From assembly GCA_937934275.1 (NCBI GenBank), contig CALHAM010000062.1:1-47739 (forward strand): a DNA stretch of 47,739 nucleotides. Direction: 5' to 3'. How positions within the stretch are numbered: the stretch's first letter is position 1; the number at the start of each line of letters is the position of its first letter. Position numbers and translations under genes: made by a program. The notes beneath the pieces were generated by a model. It searched no databases. It saw only the letters and a list, made by a program, of their open reading frames with translations, and was not told the origin of the DNA. Origin of the DNA: an uncultured Saprospiraceae bacterium. GTDB lineage: Bacteria; Bacteroidota; Bacteroidia; Chitinophagales; Saprospiraceae. Of the stretch, positions 8,774-17,760 are shown piece after piece.

Positions 8774-10210
8774 CTAGCACAGCTGGTATTCAGGTGTGGC
8801 CATCAGCTGCAGGGTGGCGGTTTGGAGCAATTGCTCGCGGGTGAGCGAGTGCGTGTGTTTTTGCACGATGGCGAGGCGCTCCTTAGCCACGGGCGTTTGC
8901 CATAAGTAATGGGCCAGAGTGGGCAGCAACTCGTCAGAGGGCACCTGAGCGAAAGTCTCAGCGAGAGGTTCCCAGTGCAGTTCGGCCCCGAGGCGTCGGC
9001 GTAGGCGGCCGGCTCGGCCCTGGCCCATGGCAATGTCATCGTCGTTGTCGGTGCCTAGGTCAATGGCGTCGCTGGCGGCCAAGATGTGAGGCAGGCGCAG
9101 GCGCAGCATGAGGGTGGTAGTATCGATCCAAGTGCGGCCGCCCGGCCAGCCGGCAACGTTGGGTGGGAAGAAAAGCACCTGCCCTAAGGCGCGTTGCAGC
9201 AAGAGTTGAGCCTCCGGGTCGTCAAGCGTCAGCGGTAGGGTGCGCCGCAGGCCAACCCAGAGCACAACAGGTGATTTGATCTGATGGCCGATGTTTTCCT
9301 CGTCGTAGAACCACTCCGCCGTAAAGATGTCTTCGAGCAAGCGCCCAATGTCGTAACCGCTGTCGTAGAAGCGATTGCCCAGCCAAAGCACGCGCTCTTC
9401 GGGCACCTGCTCGTCGTTGACAAAAAATCGATACATCTTTTGGGCGATGAAACAGGCTGTTTGGCGCTGCTCGAGCAGAATATCGAGCACATCGTCACCG
9501 TCGAAGCGCCCTGTGTGGCCCAGTACGGTCTTAATACCTCGGTCGTGCTGGTTTTGCCGAAAGACGAATTGTCCCTTCAGATCGAAGCCCCAGCCCGTGA
9601 AGGCACGGGCCGCTTCTTTGACGTCGGTTTCGGTGTAGTGCCCACGGCCAAGGGTGAAAAGCTCCATGACCTCGCGGGCGAAGTTTTCGTTGGGCTTTCC
9701 CTTGCGATTTTGTTGGTTGTTCAGAAAAGCCAGTATAGCAGCGCTTTTGGAGACGGCTCGAAGCAAGTCGCCGAAATTGTCCAGCGCGTGGGTACGGATG
9801 ATGTGCAAGAGATCTTGCTGAAAGACAATGTTGAAGTTGCGGCTGGCAAAATGCCCGTGCCAGAAAAGAGCCACTTTTTCGCGCAATTGCGCCTGAGAGA
9901 GCACCATCTCTTCGAGCCACGATAGGTTCAGGCTTTGCAATAAATCTCGACTTTGGGCGCGGCGCGAACGGCGTTCCTCGGGCGTTAGCTCTTCCAGGCG
10001 TGCGAATTCGCCGATGCCCATGAACAGGCCGCGCACGACGTCGTCGGTTACCCACAACTCACCCGGCTCTTCGGCAGATTGTTGGCGCAACAAGGGCCAC
10101 CACGCTTTCTCGGGCCGCTGTATCCAAGTGGGCCACTCAGCAGCATCTGGGCCAAACCCCGCGCGCCAGAGAAGGTGCTTGAGGCGGCGCTGTACGGTAG
10201 GAGCGTGCAT
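8774..10210 (-). CDS. DUF1800 domain protein
   Basis: 478 residues matching DUF1800. It begins with HLLWRAGFGPDAAEWP and contains ALFWHGHFASRN, the characteristic NFAREVMELFTLG and AARAFTGWGF, and a C-terminal helical region. Function is unknown. No clear signal peptide is visible at the N-terminus. It is the upstream member of a two-gene unit with DUF1501. No TAnnTTTG box is visible ahead of it. Confidence 0.9.
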   Translation of the reverse strand: MHAPTVQRRLKHLLWRAGFGPDAAEWPTWIQRPEKAWWPLLRQQSAEEPGELWVTDDVVRGLFMGIGEFARLEELTPEERRSRRAQSRDLLQSLNLSWLEEMVLSQAQLREKVALFWHGHFASRNFNIVFQQDLLHIIRTHALDNFGDLLRAVSKSAAILAFLNNQQNRKGKPNENFAREVMELFTLGRGHYTETDVKEAARAFTGWGFDLKGQFVFRQNQHDRGIKTVLGHTGRFDGDDVLDILLEQRQTACFIAQKMYRFFVNDEQVPEERVLWLGNRFYDSGYDIGRLLEDIFTAEWFYDEENIGHQIKSPVVLWVGLRRTLPLTLDDPEAQLLLQRALGQVLFFPPNVAGWPGGRTWIDTTTLMLRLRLPHILAASDAIDLGTDNDDDIAMGQGRAGRLRRRLGAELHWEPLAETFAQVPSDELLPTLAHYLWQTPVAKERLAIVQKHTHSLTREQLLQTATLQLMATPEYQLC

Positions 10211-10805
10211 AGAGGTTCGCTTTTTCCAATGCTTAAGACGGTATACAGAGGTAAGCGTTTAACGCTCGTGTGAACGTGGCATTGCTACAATAAAAAGAGA
10301 TAATCTACCGGAGGCGCAGGTCTTCAGACGAACGACCGCTCGCCATCGAATATCCACCCTTATCCGCCCTGCTGAAATGAGGTCTTGTTTTCCGCTCGCC
10401 TCGACAGGCCCAAAGTCAGCTCGCATACAGTAGCCATTCTACAGACGCGCGACATCATCTTTTCTGATTTATCAGGTGGAGAAATAGAGGCTGTTCAGAT
10501 GGAAAAAGGCCAAAACAATAGCGCAGCGCTGTGGAGGTATGTCGCACGACTTACAGCCTTACTTAGAAGAAGCATACAGCAGCGCTCTGCAAATGTTCAA
10601 GAGAGGCGCTGTTTTACATGAAAATTTAAAGGTTTTCAAGATTCTGAAAAACAACTGCTTAGCCTTTTTTAAAGTCCTCTTTTTCGATTTAAAAACCCTA
10701 GTAAAAAGGCGATAACTGTCCAGCAACACACTCGTGGAGCCTCGCACTTTTGTCTCATCAAACGAACAGTAGTACGTCACCTCTATTTTAAAATTTCTCA
10801 CTATC
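10211..10805. other. A+T-richer intergenic region
   Basis: About 595 bases with no supported gene. Bases 10600-10800 are clearly richer in A+T than the flanks. A 78-codon plus-strand frame (10385-10621) and a 124-codon minus-strand frame (10559-10933) exist but look random. Decayed coding sequence cannot be excluded. Confidence 0.5.
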
Positions 10806-11222
10806 ATGACATACTTTGCGATGAGAACTACACCAGAACTAAAACGACAACGATCCACTCTAAAGAGTTTGTACCGCATGCGGACCGATGTGATTTTAGG
10901 TTCGCCCAGTGCCAATTGTAGCGGTGTTGGCATCTGCCGAGTAATGGCCTACGGCGAAGAGCGGCCCTCTGAGTGGACATGCCCACTTGTCAGTGCTTGG
11001 ATGAGTGTTACAGAAGACAGCAAACTGCGCTTTGAATTTGAGAAATCTAACCTGAACAAAAGTGTGCTAAAGGCACACTTCCGCTGGATGCTTTTCCAGG
11101 TGGTGGAGCCTTATGTAGTGCCCTATTCGCTGTTGCCCGGCAAGAGGATAGCTGAGCGCACCATCCGACCCGGTGTCTATCAAGTATGGGATGCAGGGCA
11201 GCATCTGGTGGTGGAGTTTTGA
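10806..11222 (+). CDS. Small conserved-looking protein of unknown function
   Basis: 138-residue soluble protein that I do not recognise by name. It has a Cys-containing motif ANCSGVGICRV near residue 50, a third Cys in WTCPLVSAW, then an amphipathic stretch with LKAHFRWMLFQVVEPYVV and a C-terminal beta-rich PGVYQVWDAGQHLVVEF. The ordered Cys and aromatic pattern argues for a real protein. It stands alone in an A+T-richer island between the DUF1800 gene and the giant secreted protein, with no obvious promoter box. The second Met (10821) is an alternative start. Confidence 0.6.
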   Translation: MTYFAMRTTPELKRQRSTLKSLYRMRTDVILGSPSANCSGVGICRVMAYGEERPSEWTCPLVSAWMSVTEDSKLRFEFEKSNLNKSVLKAHFRWMLFQVVEPYVVPYSLLPGKRIAERTIRPGVYQVWDAGQHLVVEF

Positions 11223-11476
11223 TGAAGGACATCCAGTCTTCTCAAGGCTCGGATAGATTGAATGAGCAAAAACTGGTGAACAGCTTATTCTTTCTTTTAT
11301 AGAGAGATTATAGAAAAGTGTCAAAAGAGGCACTTTACTGATATGCCCAAAGACAGCGAGCGCTGGCAATGGCCAGGGCACACCCCTTCTGTGGCCCAAA
11401 AGCGCCCTTTGTCTCTATGAACTCAATAAGCATTCACAAACTAATCATTAATCATTTTTAAATCATCCACTGTATC

Positions 11477-14400
11477 ATGCGAACGCTTAATTGGTTGCTC
11501 AGCCAAACCCTATTTCCCCGCCTATTCTGGGTCGCCCTTGTTTTGGGCACTTTGTGGGCTGTACACGGCTCTTCTGCCGGCCTAACCTTCAGGGGCAGGG
11601 CTTCACTTGCTCTGACAGCCCCAGCGGTGAGCCTTTCTGCTGCTTCTAACGCTCCGCTATGCGCTGGTGCCACTCTTCAATTAAGTGCTGCTGTTTCGGA
11701 TGGCACACCGCCGTTCTCTTTTGCTTGGAGTGGGCCAGGAGGATTCACCTCTTCGGTGCAGAACCCTTCGCGCGCCAACACGACTCCTGCGCACAGTGGG
11801 GCGTATAGTGTAACCGTTACTGACGGCACGGGTGCGACGGCCTCTGCCGTGGTGCAGGTGCAGATTAGCTCCTCGGCCACGGTGAATGCTGGCCCGGACA
11901 GAGCTTTATGCCCTGGCACCTCATATGTACTTAACGGCGCCATTGGCGGCGCGGCCACCAGTGCTGTTTGGAGCGCCTCTGTTTCGGGCGGCATGTTTGT
12001 GCCCAACCCGCAGATGCTTAACGCGACGTATGTGCCTCCTCCCGGCTTTGTCGGAAACGTGGTGCTTACCCTTACTACCAACGACCCGCCTGGCCCTTGC
12101 CCGGCCGTATCCGACCAGGTCGTGCTTACGTATGCCACGCCAGGGCCGCTGGTTTGCAACGATACCGTCTACATCTCGGCACCGCCCACGTGTCCGGTTA
12201 CGGTTACGCCCGACATGGTGCTGGAAGGCGATGTTTTAGACGACCTCTACACGGTAACCGTCTTTACCGGAGCAGGGCAAAGCCTCGGCAACACGGTAAC
12301 GGCTCAGTATTTCGGCGTCCCGCTCACGGTGCGTATCCAAGACAATTGCTCTGGTAATTTCTGTATAACCACTGCTATTATCCGCGATTTACTTCCGCCC
12401 GTATTCACCTCCTGTCAAGACCTTGTGCTGCCTTGCGTGGTTACCAACTTTACACCAGGGTATTTGGATACTGTACTCAAAGTGTCGGGTGCGCGTCCTG
12501 CTGTTGTGGACAACTGTACGCCGACAACCCTAACTTACCACGATCTTTGGGTAAACCTCGGTTGCAACGATACGTTTCAGAACCAGACGAATTTGACCGG
12601 ATACGTCCGCCGCACTTGGACAGCAACAGACGCCTACGGCAATGCGTCTACGTGCATCCAGTTTCTCTACTTCAAGCGCTTGAGCGCGCAAGAGCTTACC
12701 TTGCCTTCTGACGTAACGGTTAGCTGCTATAACTCTATGGCAGATCCGGCCGTTACGGGCGCTCCCTCTTACACCTTCAACGGCGTTACTTTTTACCTTA
12801 CTCCAGGGACCTACACTTGTGACATTGGCATTCTTTTTAACGACCAGCGGAGCGTTAGATGTGAAGGCGAATACGCCATTCTGCGCACGTGGCAACTCAT
12901 TGAAAACTCCTGCAACGGCAATTCGCCGAATACCATCCAGCACCTACAAGCCATTTACGTCGTAGACAATCAAGGGCCAGCCATCCAGTGCCCAGGTAAT
13001 CTGACGGTCAGCACCGATCCGCTGAGCTGTTGCGCTACGGTGGACTTGCCCGATGTAGTCGTTGAAGACGCTTGCAGCAGCATCCGAGACGCCTCAGCCG
13101 TGATATTGGTCAGAGATCCTATTACGGGCAGCGTCGTCGGCCGACTCGATGTTAGCGGGCAGTTGTCCAATTTTCCAGCCAACAGTCCCTTCAAAAAAGA
13201 CACATTGGCCGTGTTTGGCCTGCCGCCCTGCCTGCCGCTGGGCCAGCATACGGTGAAGTACTTCAGCGAAGACATCTGCGGCGCTGTTGACTCGTGCTCC
13301 TTTACTCTGTCTGTGGTGGATTTAGTGCCGCCCACAGCGGCTTGCACAGAGGTTACGCAGGTTTCTTTAGGCATTCAAGGCACCAGCCTCGTCCATGCCT
13401 CGACTTTCAATAGTGGTTCTTACGACAATTGCAACCCCCTATTCTTTAGGGCGCGCCGGCTTGAGGCCAATAGCTGCCAGACCGACACGCTGTTTCACGA
13501 GCAGGTGAAGTTTTGCTGCGAAGATATGGGCAAAAGCATCGACGTGGTCCTGCGCGTGTACGATGTGCCCGTGCCTGCGGGAGCAGTCGGCCTGGATCAA
13601 TGGGAAGGGCGCTCGAACGACTGCACCGTCAAAGTACTGGTCGAAGACAAACTTCGGCCCGTGTGCTTGCCGCCAGCCGATGTAACGGTAGACTGCGAAA
13701 ACTTCGACGGCAGCTTGTGGGCATACGGCAAGGCCAAAGTGGCGGACAACTGCTGCGCCGATACGGCCTTCGAGACATCGGTCAATTGGAGCCAGTTTGA
13801 CACCTTATGCTCCAAAGGCACGATCACGCGCTTCTTCCAGGCGCGCGACTGCAACGGCCTGACCGCTACGTGCTCGCAGCGCATTGTGGTCAACTATCGG
13901 CAGCACTACTACGTGCGCTTCCCCAACGACATCATCCTCAACAGCTGCAACGGCACGGCCGATTTTGGACAACCTACCTTCTTTGCTGCGGACTGCGAAA
14001 CCATCGGTATATCGCACTCCGATCAATATTTCACCCTTGTGCCTGGGGCATGCCAACAAATTGAGCGCACTTGGAAAATCATCAATTGGTGCGCTTTCGA
14101 CCCTAATAAGGGCTGTACTCAGGTGCCCAACCCAAATCCACACCCCCAACTCGATCACGCCTCCAACCTCGCCGGCCCTGTGGTGTCGGCTCCGGGAACG
14201 CCGTTCCCTTGGGCGCCTACTGTGGTCAAAATCACGGCTAACGACGCTCAGCCTACCAACTTTAGCCAATATTGGTCGGAAAGCGCCAACTGCTACGAAT
14301 ACAAGCAGATCATCCGCATCGCCGATGGGCAAAAACCCATCGCCTTGGATTGCCCGCCTGCTCCGCAAGACATCTGCGACATGACGGACAACGACAACAA

Positions 14401-16456
14401 CCTGTGGAACCAAAATTACTGGCTAGACGTAAGAACCCTCTCCAGCGATCTCTGCGAAGCGCCCGTAGAACTTCGCATCACGGCTACCGACGATTGCTCT
14501 AAGTCCAACCTAACGTTTCGCTACCAGCTCTTCTTAGATCTCGACGGCAACGGCTCCATGGAAACGGTCGTAACCAACCAGCACACCGATGCAGCGGTCG
14601 TTTACTTCAACAATGCCAACAACCCGAACTTCACAGGAGGCATCGCGCAGGTCTTCGACCGCCGCCCAGTAGCGGCCGACCAGAAATATCGCTTTGCGCT
14701 AGAGACGCGAACCGATGGCGATAGCCGCACCGCTTTTGTGCGCTGGAATACAGCCGCTCAGCCCGATGTCTTTATCGAGCCACAACTCCCTCACGGCACT
14801 CACAAGATTAAGTGGTTTATCTCCGACGGCTGCGGAAACGAACAAATCTGCGAATACCGATTCACCATTAAAGACTGTAAGGCGCCCACCCTTGTGTGCG
14901 CTACTGGCCTCAGCGGAAATATTGGCGCAAACAAATCCCTCACCGTCAACTCCGATCTCTTCGTCCAGGCTGCCTCCGACAACTGTACGCCTGCGCACCG
15001 CTTAGTGTACGGCATCCGAAAAAGAGGACAGGGAACGGGCTTTCCCCTGCAGCCGAACGGCACACCCCAGAGCAGCGTCTCCTTCGACTGCACCGAGCAG
15101 GGCTTCCAACTCGTCGAGATTTGGGTGAAGGACATAGAAGGCAACGCCGACTTCTGCGAGACCTTTTTCCACGTCCAGAACAACGACCACCACTGCAACA
15201 GCACTCAGGCCACTGTGGCCGGCGCCGTCCTCACCCCTGACGGGTTGGGAGTAGAGGAAACGCACGTAGGCATTGTCTGTAAGACGATACTGGGCGGCAC
15301 TCCGCCGTTCAGCCAACAACAGGTCACGGACAGCGAGGGCTTCTTCAAATTTGACAACAGCATTCCCATTGCCGTCAATTACACCCTGACGCCTATCCGA
15401 GACAACGATCCGCTCAACGGCATCTCTACTTTCGACTTAATTCTCATCAACAAACACATTCTCGGCTTAGAGCCGTTCTCCTCTCCCTATCAGTTCATTG
15501 CTGCAGACGTCAACAACAGCCAAAGCGTAACCACCTACGACATCGTGGAACTGCGCAAGCTCATCTTGGGCATTTACACCGACCTGCCCGACAACACTAG
15601 CTGGCGCTTTGTGGATAGAGCTTACAAGTTTCCCGACCCAAATAACCCGTGGAAAGAGGTGTTTCCAGAGAGCAAATCGGTGTGGAATTTTCAGGCCAGT
15701 CGCATGGAAGACGACTTTGTAGCCATCAAAGTGGGCGACCTGAACAACACCGCCATTCCCAACAGTGCCCTCTTTGCCGACAATCGGGCTGTGGGCAATT
15801 GGTTGCTCGACGCTGATGACCGCCACGTGAAGGCCGGTGAGTATTTCTCCGTAACCTTTTCGGCTTCCGATGCTGTAGCCGGTTATCAGCTGACGCTGCA
15901 ATACCGCGACCTGGAGTGCCTGGGCATCGAAACTACTGATGCGAGTTTGGCCGAGCACTTCGCTCATTTCCCAGACAAGAAGCTCATCACTGCCGCCGTT
16001 GATCGCCCCTTAAGCGCCGACCAGCCAGCCTTTACGCTGCACCTGCGCGCCCAAACGGCTGGCCGACTGAGCCAGATGCTGCGCCTATCTAACAGCATCA
16101 CGCGCGCTGAGGCCTACACCGACGCCTATAGCGGTGAGCGCCTCGACATTGGGCTGCGCTTCCGAAACGGAAACGAGCACATCGTCTCCGGCCCGTCCTT
16201 CGAACTCTATCAAAACACGCCCAACCCGTGGGTAAACAAGACCCAAATCGGCTTCTACCTACCCGAAGCCGCCGAAGCCACCCTGACTCTACACGACGAA
16301 ATGGGCCGCCTGGTGTGGACTAAAACAGCCCATTACGCCCGTGGATATCACTCAGTGGCTATCGACCGAGCGCTGTTGGGCCAAAGTCATGTCTTTTCGT
16401 ATACCCTGCAAACCCCCTTCGGCAGCGCGACGCGCAAGATGCTCCTCGCTCGCTGA
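11477..16456 (+). CDS. Giant secreted multidomain protein with T9SS sorting domain
   Basis: 1659 residues. An N-terminal signal peptide (hydrophobic WVALVLGTLWAV, about 18-29) leads into two Ig/PKD-like domains (about 45-130 and 131-225; the second starts VNAGPDRALCPGTSYVLNG). A long Cys-rich middle (about 225-1240) follows, with repeated CP..VT-type and DNC motifs as in HYR-like modules. A dockerin-like segment lies at about 1315-1365 (FDLILINKHILG and VTTYDIVELRKLILG), followed by VAIKVGDLNN. The C-terminus (about 1575-1659, FELYQNTPNPW start) is a type A T9SS sorting domain. It should be secreted through the T9SS and held at the cell surface, probably in adhesion or matrix. A terminator follows at 16548. 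Confidence 0.9.
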   Translation: MRTLNWLLSQTLFPRLFWVALVLGTLWAVHGSSAGLTFRGRASLALTAPAVSLSAASNAPLCAGATLQLSAAVSDGTPPFSFAWSGPGGFTSSVQNPSRANTTPAHSGAYSVTVTDGTGATASAVVQVQISSSATVNAGPDRALCPGTSYVLNGAIGGAATSAVWSASVSGGMFVPNPQMLNATYVPPPGFVGNVVLTLTTNDPPGPCPAVSDQVVLTYATPGPLVCNDTVYISAPPTCPVTVTPDMVLEGDVLDDLYTVTVFTGAGQSLGNTVTAQYFGVPLTVRIQDNCSGNFCITTAIIRDLLPPVFTSCQDLVLPCVVTNFTPGYLDTVLKVSGARPAVVDNCTPTTLTYHDLWVNLGCNDTFQNQTNLTGYVRRTWTATDAYGNASTCIQFLYFKRLSAQELTLPSDVTVSCYNSMADPAVTGAPSYTFNGVTFYLTPGTYTCDIGILFNDQRSVRCEGEYAILRTWQLIENSCNGNSPNTIQHLQAIYVVDNQGPAIQCPGNLTVSTDPLSCCATVDLPDVVVEDACSSIRDASAVILVRDPITGSVVGRLDVSGQLSNFPANSPFKKDTLAVFGLPPCLPLGQHTVKYFSEDICGAVDSCSFTLSVVDLVPPTAACTEVTQVSLGIQGTSLVHASTFNSGSYDNCNPLFFRARRLEANSCQTDTLFHEQVKFCCEDMGKSIDVVLRVYDVPVPAGAVGLDQWEGRSNDCTVKVLVEDKLRPVCLPPADVTVDCENFDGSLWAYGKAKVADNCCADTAFETSVNWSQFDTLCSKGTITRFFQARDCNGLTATCSQRIVVNYRQHYYVRFPNDIILNSCNGTADFGQPTFFAADCETIGISHSDQYFTLVPGACQQIERTWKIINWCAFDPNKGCTQVPNPNPHPQLDHASNLAGPVVSAPGTPFPWAPTVVKITANDAQPTNFSQYWSESANCYEYKQIIRIADGQKPIALDCPPAPQDICDMTDNDNNLWNQNYWLDVRTLSSDLCEAPVELRITATDDCSKSNLTFRYQLFLDLDGNGSMETVVTNQHTDAAVVYFNNANNPNFTGGIAQVFDRRPVAADQKYRFALETRTDGDSRTAFVRWNTAAQPDVFIEPQLPHGTHKIKWFISDGCGNEQICEYRFTIKDCKAPTLVCATGLSGNIGANKSLTVNSDLFVQAASDNCTPAHRLVYGIRKRGQGTGFPLQPNGTPQSSVSFDCTEQGFQLVEIWVKDIEGNADFCETFFHVQNNDHHCNSTQATVAGAVLTPDGLGVEETHVGIVCKTILGGTPPFSQQQVTDSEGFFKFDNSIPIAVNYTLTPIRDNDPLNGISTFDLILINKHILGLEPFSSPYQFIAADVNNSQSVTTYDIVELRKLILGIYTDLPDNTSWRFVDRAYKFPDPNNPWKEVFPESKSVWNFQASRMEDDFVAIKVGDLNNTAIPNSALFADNRAVGNWLLDADDRHVKAGEYFSVTFSASDAVAGYQLTLQYRDLECLGIETTDASLAEHFAHFPDKKLITAAVDRPLSADQPAFTLHLRAQTAGRLSQMLRLSNSITRAEAYTDAYSGERLDIGLRFRNGNEHIVSGPSFELYQNTPNPWVNKTQIGFYLPEAAEATLTLHDEMGRLVWTKTAHYARGYHSVAIDRALLGQSHVFSYTLQTPFGSATRKMLLAR

Positions 16457-16547
16457 CCTCCACTACCTGCCGCATGACGTTCGCAAGACAGTAATCATTC
16501 TGCGCCTCAAAGGTTTTATCTCATGATAAGATCAGTCTTTGAGGTGG

Positions 16548-16580
16548 CCCCTCCCAAAGGTGGGAGGGGTTTTTCTTTTA
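16548..16580 (+). terminator. Rho-independent terminator after the giant secreted protein
   Basis: A 9-bp stem (CCCCTCCCA 16548-16556 with TGGGAGGGG 16561-16569), an AAGG loop and a T-rich tail. It lies about 90 bases after the stop. Confidence 0.85.
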
Positions 16581-16603
16581 AGGCAGGAGTGGTTAGCAAA
16601 GGG

Positions 16604-17737
16604 TCAGCGAGCTGCTGCAGCGTTAAGCGTCAGCAGCGTTTTCAGTTTGGCGTGCAGTTCGGTGTTGTCGTACAGGCCGCTGAAGGCTTCGGCTCCTGGT
16701 CCGTAGGCAAACACAGGCACCATAGAGGCCGTATGATAAAGGGTAGCAAATTTGATTTTTAAATCTTTTTTATCACTGCCCCGCAACAGAGTCATGCCGC
16801 CGGTTTCGTGGTCAGCGGTAACGATAACCAGCGTGTTTCCCTCTTCTTCAGCAAATCGGAGCACTTCGCCAATAGATTGGTCGAAGTCGAGCATTTCGCG
16901 TATGGCGTGTTCGCCGTTGTTTTTGTGGCAGGCCCAGTCGATCTGAGAGCCTTCGATCATGAGGAAAAAGCCGCGCTCGCTGCGTTGCGCCAAGAAGGGC
17001 GGAGCCATTCGAGCAGCCAGGGGCAGGTAGTCGCGGCCCTTGTGAACGCCTTCAGGTTCTTTGTCGGCCGAAAACCAGGCGAAAGGCCGCTCAGGGCGCG
17101 GTTGGCATTGGTTAAGCGGCCGTTGCTGAAAGGTGTGTACGTCGAAGCCTTTAGCGATGAGTTCGCCGATCAGGTCGCGCCCGTCGGCGCGTTGGTTGAA
17201 GTGAGCCAGACCGCCGCCGATGAGGAGGTCTATGCGAGTTTTAAGGAAGAAAGGAGCGATTTCCTCCATTTCGGAGCGTTTGCTGACGTGAGCAATAAAG
17301 GCGGCAGGGGTAGCATGGGTGATGCTGGAAGTGGCGATCAGGCCAGTAGCCATGCCGGCGGCGGCGGCGTCTTCCAAAAGGGTTGGGCAAGGCTCTTTTC
17401 GCTCGTTGACACCGATGGCACCGTTGTAGGTTTTGCAGCCGCAAGCGATGGCAGTAGCTCCAGCAGCGGAGTCTGTAACGAGGTGTTTGGCCGAATGCGT
17501 TTTCATGAGGCCCGTGATGGGGAAGCGCTCGAGGTGGAGTTTGTCGGCGCTCGAATAGATGCCGGCAGTAATCTGGGCAATGCCCATGCCGTCGCCGATG
17601 AGGAGGATGATGTTGCGCGGTGCGCGCCCCAGCGCAGTGGTTGCTGCAGGCTGGCTTTCCTGCGTGGGCGAAGAAGAGAGCCAGCGGCTGCTTTGAAAAG
17701 CCAGGACAATAGCCGAGAGTAGGACGAGGTATTTCAT
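16604..17737 (-). CDS. Secreted alkaline phosphatase (PhoA superfamily)
   Basis: 377 residues, an exported phosphomonoesterase by family. The N-terminal hydrophobic stretch (KYLVLLSAIVLAF) is a signal peptide. Metal and catalytic motifs are present: IGDGMG with D49, the nucleophile in DSAAGATA (S90), ITHATPAAF, IEGSQIDWACHKNN, TADHETGG and a late YHT. It is shorter than E. coli PhoA and close to the compact form common in Bacteroidota. The start codon lies only four bases from a -7 promoter box, so the transcript may be almost leaderless. It is 23 bases downstream of the patatin gene stop, reading the same way, but it has its own box. Confidence 0.92.
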   Translation of the reverse strand: MKYLVLLSAIVLAFQSSRWLSSSPTQESQPAATTALGRAPRNIILLIGDGMGIAQITAGIYSSADKLHLERFPITGLMKTHSAKHLVTDSAAGATAIACGCKTYNGAIGVNERKEPCPTLLEDAAAAGMATGLIATSSITHATPAAFIAHVSKRSEMEEIAPFFLKTRIDLLIGGGLAHFNQRADGRDLIGELIAKGFDVHTFQQRPLNQCQPRPERPFAWFSADKEPEGVHKGRDYLPLAARMAPPFLAQRSERGFFLMIEGSQIDWACHKNNGEHAIREMLDFDQSIGEVLRFAEEEGNTLVIVTADHETGGMTLLRGSDKKDLKIKFATLYHTASMVPVFAYGPGAEAFSGLYDNTELHAKLKTLLTLNAAAAR

Positions 17738-17741
17738 AGTT

Positions 17742-17749
17742 CAAAAGTA
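17742..17749 (-). promoter_or_regulatory. -7 promoter box directly upstream of the alkaline phosphatase
   Basis: On the minus strand TACTTTTG fits TAnnTTTG. It ends four bases before the ATG at 17737, so a transcript from it would be leaderless or nearly so. Confidence 0.45.
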
Positions 17750-17760
17750 GCGCAAAGTTT

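Noticed and set aside
10385-10621. 78-codon plus-strand frame
   Set aside because: No start context, no family resemblance and no conserved-looking residues. Decay of an old gene remains possible.
10559-10933. 124-codon minus-strand frame
   Set aside because: Its Lys/Phe-rich translation comes from A+T-rich DNA, and it overlaps the better-supported plus-strand gene at 10806.
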